Positions 1-11,007 of a stretch of DNA of 64,000 bases are shown one piece after another. The stretch comes from Rhodoplanes sp963840055 (GTDB taxonomy: Bacteria; Pseudomonadota; Alphaproteobacteria; Rhizobiales; Xanthobacteraceae): positions 22,402 to 86,401 of the forward strand of contig CAWIXM010000006.1 of assembly GCA_963840055.1 (NCBI GenBank), read 5' to 3'. Under the pieces are notes generated by a model. That model was not told where the DNA came from, did no database searches, and saw only the letters and a program-made list of their open reading frames with translations. The translations under genes and the position numbers were made by a program. Positions within the stretch are counted from its first letter, which is position 1; each line of letters begins with the position of its first letter.

Positions 1-515
1 AGCGTGAAGGCGAGGCGGAGTGCTTCGCGCAAGGCAAGATCGCCGGCCGGCCAGGCGTCGGCATGGCCGAGGCAGAACAGGAGATAACTATCGGCGGTCC
101 AGGGCCCCACTCCGTGCAGGCCCACCAAGGCGCGATGAGCTTCGTCCGCATCCATGGTTGCGAGCGCATCGAGGTCGAGTTCGCCGGTCGCAAGCGCGGT
201 CGCGAGCAGCTTCAGCGCGCGGATTTTTCCTTCCGACAGTCCGACTTGCTTGAGCCGCGCGATGCGCGCCCGGCGCAGCGCCTCCGGAGCGAAGGGATCG
301 TAGGCAGCGGCGAGCCGCGACCAGATCGCGGTCGCGCTCGCGGTCGAGAGCTGTTGGCCGATCATCGTGGCGACAAGGCCGGGAAAACCCGCCGGCCGCC
401 GGCGCAGGGGAGGGCGTCCCGTGACGGCCAACACCTGGGCGAACCGTGGATCGGCCTTGACGAGATGGGCGAGCCCCCGGTCGAGATCGGTTTCGCTGGC
501 AAGGCGGTGCGTCAT
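1..515 (-). CDS. DNA-3-methyladenine glycosylase II-like (HhH-GPD), 3' end outside window
   Basis: Base-excision-repair glycosylase that would remove alkylated bases from DNA. Reading leftwards from the ATG at 515, the protein begins MTHRLASETDLDRGL. It contains IGQQLSTASA, the conserved helix of the AlkA/HhH-GPD fold, then a helix-hairpin-helix (GLHGVGPWTA), followed by AGDLAL, whose Asp sits where the catalytic Asp of this superfamily is expected. The C-terminus runs off the window edge, so about 170 residues are visible. It is divergent from the uracil-DNA glycosylase UdgX at 629, with about 110 bp between the two starts, so two DNA-repair glycosylases share one regulatory region. The family call is firm; substrate preference is inferred. 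Confidence 0.85.
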   Translation of the reverse strand, partial: MTHRLASETDLDRGLAHLVKADPRFAQVLAVTGRPPLRRRPAGFPGLVATMIGQQLSTASATAIWSRLAAAYDPFAPEALRRARIARLKQVGLSEGKIRALKLLATALATGELDLDALATMDADEAHRALVGLHGVGPWTADSYLLFCLGHADAWPAGDLALREALRLAFT

Positions 516-628
516 GAGGGAGAGATAGCGAAACAAGGCTTTCGCTCAAAGCGCACGGCAGCAGGTGAGAAATTGCTGAGGTGGAAAGATTGCCGGAACC
601 CGGCCGGCGCCGCCATGATTGAACGAAC

Positions 629-1246
629 ATGACCGAGACATTGCCGCCGATCACCACACTTGCTGCGTTGCGCGAGGCGGAAGCTTCGTGCACGCGCTGC
701 TCGCTGTTTAGAAACGCGACACAGGTGGTGCCGGGCGAAGGCCCGGCGCCGGCGCGGCTGATGCTGGTGGGCGAACAGCCGGGCGATCAGGAAGACCTGC
801 AGGGGCGTCCGTTTGTCGGCCCCGCCGGGCGCGTGCTCGACCGCGCGATCGCCGAGGCGGGCATCGAGCGGCGCGAGGTGTTCGTCACCAATGCGGTCAA
901 GCACTTCAAATGGGAGCCGCGCGGCAAACGGCGTCTGCACAAGAAGCCGAGCGCCTATGAGATCGATCGCTGCCGTTGGTGGAACGACTTCGAACGCGCG
1001 ATCGTGCGGCCGGAACTGACGGTCGCGCTCGGGGTGACCGCGGCGGCGAGCCTGCTTGGCCGCGGCGTGACGATCTCGCGGGTGCGCGGAACGCTCATCG
1101 AAGGCCGCGGCGGCGCGCGCGTCGTCGTCACCATTCACCCGTCGTTTATCTTGCGCATCGAGGACGAAGACGGCAAAGCGCGGGAATACAACCGCTTCGT
1201 CGCCGACCTTAGGTTTTGTGCGGAGCACCTGCGCGCGGCGGCGTGA
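629..1246 (+). CDS. udgX: UdgX-type uracil-DNA glycosylase (uracil-DNA crosslinking, Fe-S)
   Basis: Family-4-like uracil-DNA glycosylase of the UdgX subgroup. The 205-residue protein has an N-terminal CTRC pair (C21, C24) for the 4Fe-4S cluster and the active-site motif GEQPGDQED (residues 48-56). It also has the subgroup-defining loop KRRLHKKP with His at about 104. In characterised UdgX proteins this His forms a covalent bond to the deoxyribose after uracil excision, giving a suicide DNA-protein crosslink. The HPSFILR segment near the C-terminus is the second UDG motif. It is divergent from an AlkA-like glycosylase. Function in this organism is inferred from family knowledge. Confidence 0.93.
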   Translation: MTETLPPITTLAALREAEASCTRCSLFRNATQVVPGEGPAPARLMLVGEQPGDQEDLQGRPFVGPAGRVLDRAIAEAGIERREVFVTNAVKHFKWEPRGKRRLHKKPSAYEIDRCRWWNDFERAIVRPELTVALGVTAAASLLGRGVTISRVRGTLIEGRGGARVVVTIHPSFILRIEDEDGKAREYNRFVADLRFCAEHLRAAA

Positions 1247-1513
1247 GACTGGCAAACGGTTCCCTAAAACGGGCTCATTAACGCGCAGCCGTAGCACCGC
1301 GCGGCCATATCCTGAACGACACAAACTGGATGAATGCAAGGGTCATTGGCCGCGAGCTGCCTCCATTTCTTGGTTGCCCGCAGCCACTAATTTTTCGGTT
1401 CGGCCATGTGATCCGTCTCACACGCGTTTCGAAAGATAGCGCGCCAACATTAACTTCGAAATTCATTCTGATGTTTCCCAAGGAGAGGTCTCCCAGATAA
1501 CGGAGAACTACGC

Positions 1514-2326
1514 ATGGCTACGAAACGACACGCAAGGCCTGAAGCACATCGCATCTGCAATGTGGTACCTTCGCGCAATACGGAGAATGACTGGCGTTTC
1601 GAGCATGCCATAGCATCCAACGCCGTTGCCGCTCCCCGCGCAGCCCTCCCGGCCAGTGTGGACCTGCGCGCGACTTGGTGGGACATCGGCGATCAGGAAA
1701 ATACTGGGTCATGCGTCGGCTGGGGTTCTACCGACGGCGTCGCCCGTTACCATTTCGTCAAGGCAGGCAAACTAGCCCAGAACGCAAAGTTGTCGCCGCG
1801 TTGTACTTGGATGGCATCGAAGGAGACCGACACCTTCACCAGCCGGCCGGAAACATTCATCGAGGAAGCGGGCACCACCCTCAAGGCTGCCGTGGACATC
1901 CTGCGCAGGTACGGTGCTGCACCTGAAACCCTGGTTCCCTTCCATATCAAGACCTTCATGTACCAGGGAAGCGAGGACACCCTTTTCGCCGTCATGGCGA
2001 CGCGCCGCATCGCATCCTATTTTAATCTCCAGAAAAACCTGGCGAACTGGCGTTCTTGGCTTGCCACTCACGGCCCGATCCTAGTCGGCCTCAACATCGA
2101 CGCGACCTGGGATAACGCCAAAGCAACCCATGGCAAGCTGGATTCCTTCCAGCCGAAAACTGTCCGTGGCGGTCACGCCGTCGCGGCCGTCGGCTATACT
2201 GCTGACCACCGCTTCATCATTCGCAACAGCTGGGGTACGTCTTGGGGCGACCACGGCTTCGCCTATGCCAGCGAGGCTTACATAAATGCCGCGTTCTTCA
2301 ACGAGAGCTATGGCGTGACACTCTGA
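1514..2326 (+). CDS. papain-like cysteine peptidase (C1A family)
   Basis: Predicted cysteine endopeptidase of 270 residues. The papain catalytic set is complete: oxyanion Gln61 and nucleophile Cys67 in QENTGSCVGW (spacing 6, as in papain), His221 in RGGHAVAAVGY, and Asn238 in RNSWGTSWGDHG. The mature-domain motif LPASVDLR at about 45-52 precedes it, and only about 45 residues lie upstream, so a classical inhibitory propeptide is absent or very short. No signal peptide is evident. ATG 1514 is preceded by ggagaa. The next gene, 27 bp downstream, is a chagasin-type inhibitor of exactly this peptidase class, so the two probably form an enzyme-inhibitor unit. Confidence 0.88.
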   Translation: MATKRHARPEAHRICNVVPSRNTENDWRFEHAIASNAVAAPRAALPASVDLRATWWDIGDQENTGSCVGWGSTDGVARYHFVKAGKLAQNAKLSPRCTWMASKETDTFTSRPETFIEEAGTTLKAAVDILRRYGAAPETLVPFHIKTFMYQGSEDTLFAVMATRRIASYFNLQKNLANWRSWLATHGPILVGLNIDATWDNAKATHGKLDSFQPKTVRGGHAVAAVGYTADHRFIIRNSWGTSWGDHGFAYASEAYINAAFFNESYGVTL

Positions 2327-2353
2327 ACCAATTTTGGCGCGACGGACTTTATA

Positions 2354-2782
2354 GTGGGATCGTACGTTTTATCTTTTGCGCGAATGACGGCGCTGGTGGG
2401 TGCATGGCTCATGCATTCCCCCGGCGCAGTCTCCTTTGCCGACAGCGAAAAGGTTCCCAAGATTATGTTGACGCTGGTCGAGACGGATAATGACCGAACG
2501 GTGGATATTCGCGTGGGCGACACTGTGCGGATAACTCTGCCAGAGAATGCAACTACCGGCTACCGTTGGGCGATCGATCACTACGATAAGGAATTCATCG
2601 AAGCGATTGCAACCGAGCCTAAATACACGAAAAAGGCTATTGGCTCCGGCGGCGAGGTTTCATTCCTCTTTCAAGGAAAGAAAGCTGGAACCGGAGAGAT
2701 CGCATTGAAGAACTGGCGGTCTTGGGAAGGGGACTCATCGGTTACGTCCCGTTTTCGCCTGCGGCTCAATGTGCAACAATAG
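2354..2782 (+). CDS. chagasin-like cysteine peptidase inhibitor (I42 family), exported
   Basis: Predicted reversible inhibitor of papain-like peptidases. The three inhibitory loops of the chagasin fold are recognisable in order: ENATTGYRW (equivalent of NPTTGY), GSGGEV (equivalent of GxGG) and NWRSWEG (equivalent of RPW). The N-terminal ~29 residues form a hydrophobic signal-peptide-like segment ending SFA, so the protein should reach the periplasm. The start is uncertain: GTG 2354 includes one Arg before the hydrophobic stretch, while ATG 2384 would leave a shorter leader. It lies 27 bp after the papain-like gene, same strand, presumably co-transcribed. The inhibitor appears exported whereas the peptidase has no obvious leader. 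Confidence 0.85.
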   Translation: MGSYVLSFARMTALVGAWLMHSPGAVSFADSEKVPKIMLTLVETDNDRTVDIRVGDTVRITLPENATTGYRWAIDHYDKEFIEAIATEPKYTKKAIGSGGEVSFLFQGKKAGTGEIALKNWRSWEGDSSVTSRFRLRLNVQQ

Positions 2783-2857
2783 CCCGGCTGCTTCGCCTGT
2801 GCATGACGACAAGCGAGAGCTCATCGCGTCGCGCGCAAGAAGAAACTGCGGCGCGGT

Positions 2858-4642
2858 TCAGGCCGCCGCGCCTTCGCGGATTTCTTTGAGCCGCCGCTCC
2901 TGATCGACATAGGCCTGCGCCGCGGCGTTCTGGAACAATTCGCGCGAGCCGGTCTCGTCATCGGTCACCGGCGTGATCGCGAGGTCGCGATATTCATAGC
3001 GCTTCGGGTCGCGCTTGATCCTCAGGTAAATCCGGCGCAGGCGCAGATAGGTGTAGATCCAACGGATGTTCTTCACCACGGTCTCAGCAAAGAATTTCGG
3101 ATAGAACGACCAGACCGGCTCGCGCGGTAGCGCTGGGCGGCGATCGCGGCGAAACTTCATCCGCAGGAATCCGCTTTCGAGCGGATGCACGTTCTCGATC
3201 TCGATCGAGCACTTGAACCAAGTGATGGCGAACAAGGTCGCGCCGAAGCCGTGCAAAGCCGCGGCCCGTTTCATCACGGTCGTGACATGCTCGGTCGAAT
3301 AGAAGCTCTCCCATGCCTGTTGATAGGCATGGGTCCATTCTTCCCGCGACATGCGCGGATGTGCGGTCGTGATGTGAAACAGGTCGTATTTGTTGAGGTC
3401 GGGATCCATCCACACGCCGGCGCGGTAGAGCTTCTGGTGATCCTCCGAGCCTGGCAGCGGCGTCAGATAAAAGAATTCCAAGATGTCGATCGGCAATTCG
3501 CGCTTGATGATCTCGATCTCGCGGCTGACCAACTCGGCCGTATCCCCGGGAAAGCCGATGATATAGCCCGCATAAGTCAAAATGCTCGCGTGCTGCCAGG
3601 CGAGCAGCATCGCGCGATATTCGGTGATCTTGTTCTGCTTCTTCTTCGCTCCGGCGAGGTTGTCCGGATTGATGTTTTCAAGCCCGATGAACACGCGTTT
3701 CACGCCCGCCCGCCGGCATTTCTCGATAAATCCCGGCGTCCGGTGACAGAGCGTGTCCACTTGGATGATGAAGCTGAAATCCATGCGCTCGACTTCGCGC
3801 AGGTAAATCAGCCGGTCGAGAATCGGCTCCCAATCCTTGTTGCGGGCGAAATTGTCGTCGGTGATGAAGAAGCGCGACAGGCCCTGGGCGATGTTCTCGC
3901 GCACGATCCTCTCGACGTCCTCAGGCGTGCGCCGTCGTGACACGCGTCCTTGCACGTTGATGATGGTGCAGAACGAGCACTGATAGGGGCACCCGCGACC
4001 GGCGTCGAAGCTGGTGATCGCGCCGGCGGTGCGGGTGACGCGCTCGCGTCCGAGAAACGGGATGGCCGCGCCGGAGATGCCGGGCAGATCGTCCATGAAA
4101 TTGTAAAGCGGTTTCAGCGTGCCCGCGTAGGCGTCGCGCAGCACCTCTTCGAGCCGTCCTTCCGCCTCGCCGGCGAAGATCGAAATGCCGAGCGCCTGCG
4201 CCTCGCGCAGGGCGTCGTCGTCGCCCCCGATCATCGAGATGACGCCCGACATATGGAAACCGCCGATGCCGACCTGGACGCCCATGGCGCGCAGCGGCCG
4301 GGCGATGTCGAGCGCGCGCGGGGTCTGGTTCGATTGCACCCCGACCAGCATGACCATGCCGGCGTCGGCCGCTTTCACCAGGCGCGCCAATCGCTCAGGG
4401 CGAATGCGCGTGTTGCTTTCATCAAGGGCGTGAATGTCGAAATCGAGGTCGTCGCCGAGCACGCGCCGGTCCGCCAAGTCGCGGGCAAGTCCATAAAGAC
4501 AAGCAAGCGAATTCGATGGGATCGCCGAGCGAAACCACTAAATCACATAGCCGTCGTCGTCGTAATGCGTCGGCTTCACCAGCACGAGACAAAAGCGTTT
4601 GCGGCGGCCTGCGCGCGACAAAGCGGGCGTCGAGGTGGACAT
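2858..4642 (-). pseudogene. B12-binding radical SAM protein, interrupted by in-frame TAG
   Basis: Cobalamin-dependent radical SAM enzyme of about 590 residues, substrate unknown. The reading frame starts at ATG 4642, runs through FCLVLVKPTHYDDDGYVI, meets TAG at 4540-4538, then continues in the same frame with WFRSAIPSNSLACLYGL. From memory, homologues have Gln where the TAG lies, so a single C-to-T change (CAG to TAG) would explain it. Downstream the B12-binding region (VGIGGFHMSG), the radical SAM cluster motif CPYQCSFC and the rest of the core are intact to the stop at 2858. Translation could only resume at weak starts such as TTG 4477, losing the first strand of the B12 domain. Whether the amber codon is real or a sequencing error cannot be told here. 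Confidence 0.8.
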
Positions 4643-4905
4643 TCCTGTCCCTCCGTTCCGTCCGCGACATAGCACGTGAGCGCCGATTTGGAAAACAGCC
4701 CGTTTCCCGCCGGGCGCGCGCATTATCCGCTTCCAGGCGTTCGCAAATCGCCTGTCACGACGGCGGGCGGCCAATGCCATCGATAATTGCCCATGATCGG
4801 CGATTATTTGCTTTCCGCGAAGCTGGTTCCGGGCGGGCGAAATCTGTAATGTCGCAGATGACCCCCGAGCTAGTTTCGACGCCTTTTGACCCGAGGACTC
4901 ATCCG

Positions 4906-6579
<1,674 letters not shown>

Positions 6580-6597
6580 TCCTGCGTCGCGGCTGGA

Positions 6598-7056
6598 TCA
6601 GCTAGCCGCTGTGGGGTGGTTGCCCCATAGCGGCGCACCCTCCGGCCAGGCGAAGAGGTGGCTCGCGCAGCGCCGGCAATCCGAGCTGCCGAAGCCTGGG
6701 ACTGGCGCCGGGAGGTGCGACAGCTTTGCCGCTAACGCGCATTCCTCTCGGCCTGGAAAAATCCAGGCGCCGATGACGGCGCCGCGCTCGGTCAAATGAT
6801 CGACGTGCCAGCGGATCGACTTGCCGCGCCGCATATGCCTTGCGACACGGGCCCTCAGCCCGCCCGGTCCATTGGCCGAGCCGCAATAAAGGTAGCGGCC
6901 GGGAGCGAGCGCCTGCGGCTTCTCGTGGCCGATCGCCAGCACAACGATCTCGGTAAGATCGATCACGAGGATGTAGCCGCCGGAAAGGGCAGGGATGTCC
7001 CCGGCCGTGCGGAACAGCCGGGGACGTCTATGCCTTCTGGGTCGCATGATCGGCAT
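6598..7056 (-). CDS. GIY-YIG-like DUF123 protein
   Basis: Small protein of the DUF123 family, a GIY-YIG-nuclease-like fold also found fused to archaeal endonuclease III. Visible family features are GGYILVIDL, APGRYLYCGSANGPGG (the degenerate GIY-YIG centre), LRARVARHMRR, and the C-terminal metal-site-like residues H, C and C in SSDCRRCASHLF. Nuclease activity is not established for this family, so I do not assign one. The frame is open to 7101, but ATG 7056 places the basic leader and then the conserved core at the usual distance; ATG 7047 is also possible. It converges on pgm with 18 bp between stops. Confidence 0.78.
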   Translation of the reverse strand: MPIMRPRRHRRPRLFRTAGDIPALSGGYILVIDLTEIVVLAIGHEKPQALAPGRYLYCGSANGPGGLRARVARHMRRGKSIRWHVDHLTERGAVIGAWIFPGREECALAAKLSHLPAPVPGFGSSDCRRCASHLFAWPEGAPLWGNHPTAAS

Positions 7057-7483
7057 GGCGGCCCACTGTAAGCCAGACAGGTCCAAACGGTCCCTGGGCA
7101 AAGCAGGCGGATCAAAACGCCGTGCGGCGTGCCGGTTCGCGACCCAGGGCCGACCACCTAAGTCATTGGATAGACAAGCATAATACCTTGGCGCGGCGCT
7201 GCGATCCGACCATTCACATTTTCGAACCTAGGGCCTATAGGTCGCAACTATGGGCTGAGGAGTGGTTTCGAGCCGCTGTGCCGAGGGCCATATCTGCCGG
7301 GAAGCGGGGCGCGAAAGAGTGTCAGGCGCGGGGTCATCCCGCTGCTCTGCACATGCAAACGTCTGCGGCGGTTCGGGCTCGATGCCTTGCGTCGTTCAGG
7401 CCTTGCCGCAAGGGAGTGATGGTATGCGACCGAATGCGCCTGTCCGCAGCGCCGCGCAGTCCCGGAAAAGTACTGGAAACCCG
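7057..7483. other. intergenic region, no gene recognised
   Basis: Stretch between the divergent DUF123 and TPR-CHAT genes. The TPR-CHAT frame stays open through 7262-7483, but that part is low-complexity and reads unlike protein, and a clear signal peptide begins at ATG 7484. I treat it as the promoter and leader region. No RNA or repeat is apparent. Confidence 0.5.
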
Positions 7484-10400
7484 ATGCGGCTCGCCAGGAC
7501 CTGGGCGCTCGCCTTCGCGCTTGCCGTCTGCTTCGGGCTGGGCTTCGGCGTCGCCCAAGCGTTTGACATCGCGGCTGCGCAGAAGCGATTTCAGGCTCTC
7601 TACGTGGGCGGCAAATACCAGGCTGCGCTTTTGGAAGCCCAAAAGAACGAAGCGGCGGCCAAGCGCGGCGGCGTCAACACACTCCCCTATGTTCTCGCGC
7701 TCAACGACCTTGGTCGCGCGTACCAGGCGCTCGGCCGGTACAACGAAGCGGCGCGAGCGTTCAAGCGGGTCGTGGACACGTTGAAGAAGAACGTCCCGCC
7801 GACCGACCCCAAACTGATCCAGTCGAACGCAAACCTCGCCAAGGTCTATCTCCTGCTCGGCCGCTATGACGAAGCGGAGACGATGTTCAAGCAAGCGCGG
7901 GATGCGACGGCGCGGCAATCCGGGCCGGGCCGGGCGCTGGCGACGCTCACGATGAATGTCGGCGATGTCTACCGATTTCAGGCGCGCTACGATGAAGCCG
8001 AGGAACAATACAACAAAGCGTTGGAGATGGCGGAGCAGACCGCTGGCCCGAACAGCGTCGAAGTTGCCGACACGCTCAACAATCTGACGAAAATCTACGA
8101 GGACCAAGGCCGCTTCACCGAAGCCGAGGCCGCGCTCACTCGCGCGCGCGCGATCAATGAGAAGGTCCGCGGCCCGAACCACCCGGATGTCGCCTTCAAC
8201 ATCAACAACCTCGCCCATCTTTACGAACGGCTGGGCCGCTATGCCGAGGCCGACCGGCTGTATCAGCAGGCGATTGGGATATGGCAGAAAGCGCTCGGCC
8301 CGAACCACCCGGATGTCGCGACCGCGCTGAACAATCTCGCGCTCGTCTATGTCGGCGAGGAACGCTACGAAGAGGCTGAGCAGCTCTACAAACGCGCGCT
8401 CGCCATCCGGGAAGGGTTATTCGGCCCAAGCTCCACGCAGGCGGCGACCGTGGTCAACAACCTTGCCGCTCTTTACGAATTTCAGGATCGCTACGGCGAT
8501 GTCGAGGAATACGCCAAGCGGGCGCTGGGTGTCGTCGAAAAAACTCTCGGGCCGGACAATCCCGACACGGCCAAAGTGGTGCGCAAGCTGGGCGTGGCTT
8601 ATGAGGGCGAGGGTCGCTTCGCCGACGCCGATAAGCAGTTCAAGCGGGCGCTTGCGATTTTCGACAAGTCGTTTGGTCCGGATCACCGGTTTGTCGCGAC
8701 CGTGCTGATATCGCAGGCGCGGCTATTCGAGCGCGAACGCCGCTACGACGAAGCCGACGCCGCATTAAAGCGCGCGCTTGCGATCAACGAAAATGCGCGT
8801 GGAACGAACCATCCGGAGGTGGCGCGCGTGCTTCACCGCCTCGCCCTCCTTAGCGCCGCACGCAACGATCCCGGCAATGCCCTCTCCTATTCGCGCAAGG
8901 CAAGCGCCGCGGTTCTCGCGCATGCGCAGGCCGATTCATCGGCGAGTCCGGGGTCGGGCGGCCTTGTCGAGCAGCGCGGGCGTTATTTCGTGAACCATGT
9001 GGCGAACGTCGCCGCGGCGGCGCGGGCCGGTCTCGGGTCGGAGCCGGCGCTGGGTCAAGAGGCGTTGGAAATGGCTCAGTGGGCGAACCAATCGGCGGCC
9101 GCCGCAGCGATCCAGCAAATGGGCGTGCGCTCGGCCGCCGGCAACGACGCGCTTGCGGCGCTGGTGCGCGAAAACCAAGACCTCACGGCCCTTTGGCGGG
9201 CGCATGACCGGGCCTTGACCGTAGCGTTATCGAAACCGAGCACGCCGGAGAACGCAGTCGCCATCGCCAATATTCGTACGCGGATGGCCAATACCGAGCG
9301 CAGGCTCAACGAAAATTCCGTGCGGCTGCGGACCCAATTCAGCGACTATGTGGCGCTGACGCGGCCGACTCCAATGAAGGCGGAGGAGGTTCAGCGGCTT
9401 CTTGGCGCCGACGAGGCGCTCGTGTTTCTGCTTCCCGGAGAGAACGAGAGCTACGTCTTCGCGCTCACGCGGGAAGGCTACGCCTGGAAGACAATACCCC
9501 TCGGCGTCGAGGCACTTGCCGGCAAGGTCGTCGATCTGCGGCGCGGGCTTTTTGTCGATGCGTCGAGCGATCCTGCGCGAAAGGCCGAAAAGTTCGATCC
9601 GGCGACGGCATACGAGCTTTATGCCGCCCTTATCGGTCCGATCGAAGGGCTGATCAAGGACAAGCGCCATCTGCTCATCGTTCCGACAGGGCCGTTGACC
9701 GCGCTGCCGTTCCACTTGCTCGTGACCGAGCCGCCCTCCGCATCGGGGAGCGAGCCAGATGCCGCCCGCTATCGTAAAGCGGCGTGGCTGATCCGGCGCC
9801 ATGCGGTCACCGTGCTGCCGTCGGTCGCGAGCCTGCGCGCGCTGCGGACGCAGACGCAGGGCGAACAGGGCGGAAAACCGCTTCTCGGATTTGGCGATCC
9901 GGTCTTCGGGCCCGAACAGCCCCCCGACGGTGAAGGACGCCGCAGCGCGAGCCGCAGCCTTGTCACCCGCGCCTATTCCGAATTCTGGCGCGGCGCCAAT
10001 GTCGACCGCCAGAAGCTTGGCGAGTCGCTGCCGCGGCTCGAAGAAACCGCCGACGAACTGAAATCGGTTGCGAAGACGCTCGGCGCGCCGATGAGCGACA
10101 TCAGGTTGCGGGAGAAGGCGCGGGAGAGCGCCGTCAAGCACGCGCCGCTCGCCGATTACCGCATCATCTACTTCGCCACCCACGGCCTGGTCGCCGGCGA
10201 CGTCAAGGGATTGGCTGAGCCGTCGCTCGCGCTCACCATTCCCGCGCAGCCGACGGAGGAGGACGATGGCCTGCTGACTGCAAGCGAGATCGCGCGGCTG
10301 AAGCTGAATGCCGACTGGGTCGTACTCTCCGCCTGCAACACGATTGCCGGCGACAAACCGGGAGCCGAAGCCCTTTCCGGTTTGGCGCGCGCCTTCTTCT

Positions 10401-10630
10401 ATGCGGGCGCTCGTGCGCTGTTGGTTTCGCATTGGGCGGTAGAGTCCAATGCGGCGACGCGATTGACGACGCAAACATTCGACATTCTTGCCCGCAACCC
10501 CGAGCTCGGCCGGGCCGAGGCGTTGCGGCGGGCGATGCTGGCCTATCTGGACGACACATCGGATCCGCGCAATGCCGATCCCGCCATTTGGGGCCCGTTC
10601 TCCATCGTCGGCGAGGGTGCCCAGCGGTAA
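7484..10630 (+). CDS. secreted TPR-repeat protein with C-terminal CHAT (caspase-like) peptidase domain
   Basis: Large protein of 1048 residues. It starts with a signal peptide (MRLARTWALAFALAVCFG, ending VAQA), then roughly ten tandem 42-residue tetratricopeptide repeats of the kinesin-light-chain type. Each repeat carries variants of YEEAEQLYKRALAI and GPNHPDVA. The C-terminal third is a CHAT domain with the His-Cys dyad in YFATHGLVAGD and VVLSACNTIAGD, and ends in the family-typical DPAIWGPFSIVGEG. CHAT domains are separase/caspase relatives. In some bacteria TPR-CHAT proteins are proteases in effector or defence systems, but many alphaproteobacterial ones are uncharacterised. Here the signal peptide points outside the cytoplasm, unlike the defence versions. 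No partner gene is adjacent; the next gene is an outer-membrane barrel 377 bp downstream. Confidence 0.88.
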   Translation: MRLARTWALAFALAVCFGLGFGVAQAFDIAAAQKRFQALYVGGKYQAALLEAQKNEAAAKRGGVNTLPYVLALNDLGRAYQALGRYNEAARAFKRVVDTLKKNVPPTDPKLIQSNANLAKVYLLLGRYDEAETMFKQARDATARQSGPGRALATLTMNVGDVYRFQARYDEAEEQYNKALEMAEQTAGPNSVEVADTLNNLTKIYEDQGRFTEAEAALTRARAINEKVRGPNHPDVAFNINNLAHLYERLGRYAEADRLYQQAIGIWQKALGPNHPDVATALNNLALVYVGEERYEEAEQLYKRALAIREGLFGPSSTQAATVVNNLAALYEFQDRYGDVEEYAKRALGVVEKTLGPDNPDTAKVVRKLGVAYEGEGRFADADKQFKRALAIFDKSFGPDHRFVATVLISQARLFERERRYDEADAALKRALAINENARGTNHPEVARVLHRLALLSAARNDPGNALSYSRKASAAVLAHAQADSSASPGSGGLVEQRGRYFVNHVANVAAAARAGLGSEPALGQEALEMAQWANQSAAAAAIQQMGVRSAAGNDALAALVRENQDLTALWRAHDRALTVALSKPSTPENAVAIANIRTRMANTERRLNENSVRLRTQFSDYVALTRPTPMKAEEVQRLLGADEALVFLLPGENESYVFALTREGYAWKTIPLGVEALAGKVVDLRRGLFVDASSDPARKAEKFDPATAYELYAALIGPIEGLIKDKRHLLIVPTGPLTALPFHLLVTEPPSASGSEPDAARYRKAAWLIRRHAVTVLPSVASLRALRTQTQGEQGGKPLLGFGDPVFGPEQPPDGEGRRSASRSLVTRAYSEFWRGANVDRQKLGESLPRLEETADELKSVAKTLGAPMSDIRLREKARESAVKHAPLADYRIIYFATHGLVAGDVKGLAEPSLALTIPAQPTEEDDGLLTASEIARLKLNADWVVLSACNTIAGDKPGAEALSGLARAFFYAGARALLVSHWAVESNAATRLTTQTFDILARNPELGRAEALRRAMLAYLDDTSDPRNADPAIWGPFSIVGEGAQR

Positions 10631-10667
10631 GCGCGATCGATTAGACGTGGATTTCGCCGCTCGCCCC

Positions 10668-10754
10668 TAGAGCATTTTCCGGCGAAGTGGGAACCGGTTT
10701 GCCGCAGAAAATGCGACCACTATTTCCGATTCAATTGGAACGGAATTCGCTCTA
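10668..10754. repeat. palindromic intergenic repeat, copy 1
   Basis: Begins tagagcattttccggcgaa and ends ggaattcgctcta. The inner arms GCATTTTC...CGGC and GCCGcaGAAAATGC can form a hairpin. Closely related copies sit at 38562-38724. Similar elements are scattered in Bradyrhizobium-type genomes. Confidence 0.75.
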
Positions 10755-11007
10755 GGTTTCAGGGCATTTGCATGCGCGGCGGGTGGCGACGCCGCGGCGC
10801 GTAATGGGCGGCGCCGGTGGCGCCCAATTTACCGCGAACGATTATTATCAAGCCACCTGGTCGGCAGCAAAAGCGTTGCCGCTTCGCTACGCCCGCGGAA
10901 GAAATGCACGTATGAGGCGTCGGATGCCGGTTCCGCGGTTGATTTTACCGGCTGACTTGCCACAGGGTAGCCACGGGGAATTCTGTCGAATTTTTTGGGG
11001 GGCAAGC

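Noticed and set aside
88..693. Long minus-strand frame across the first 700 bp
   Set aside because: Arg/Pro-rich reading overlapping the UdgX start and out of phase with the HhH-GPD glycosylase, which has clear motifs in another minus frame.
4516..4905. N-terminal extension of phosphoglucomutase
   Set aside because: The frame is open but reads as Arg/Ser-rich noise antisense to the radical SAM gene start; a good ribosome site supports ATG 4906.
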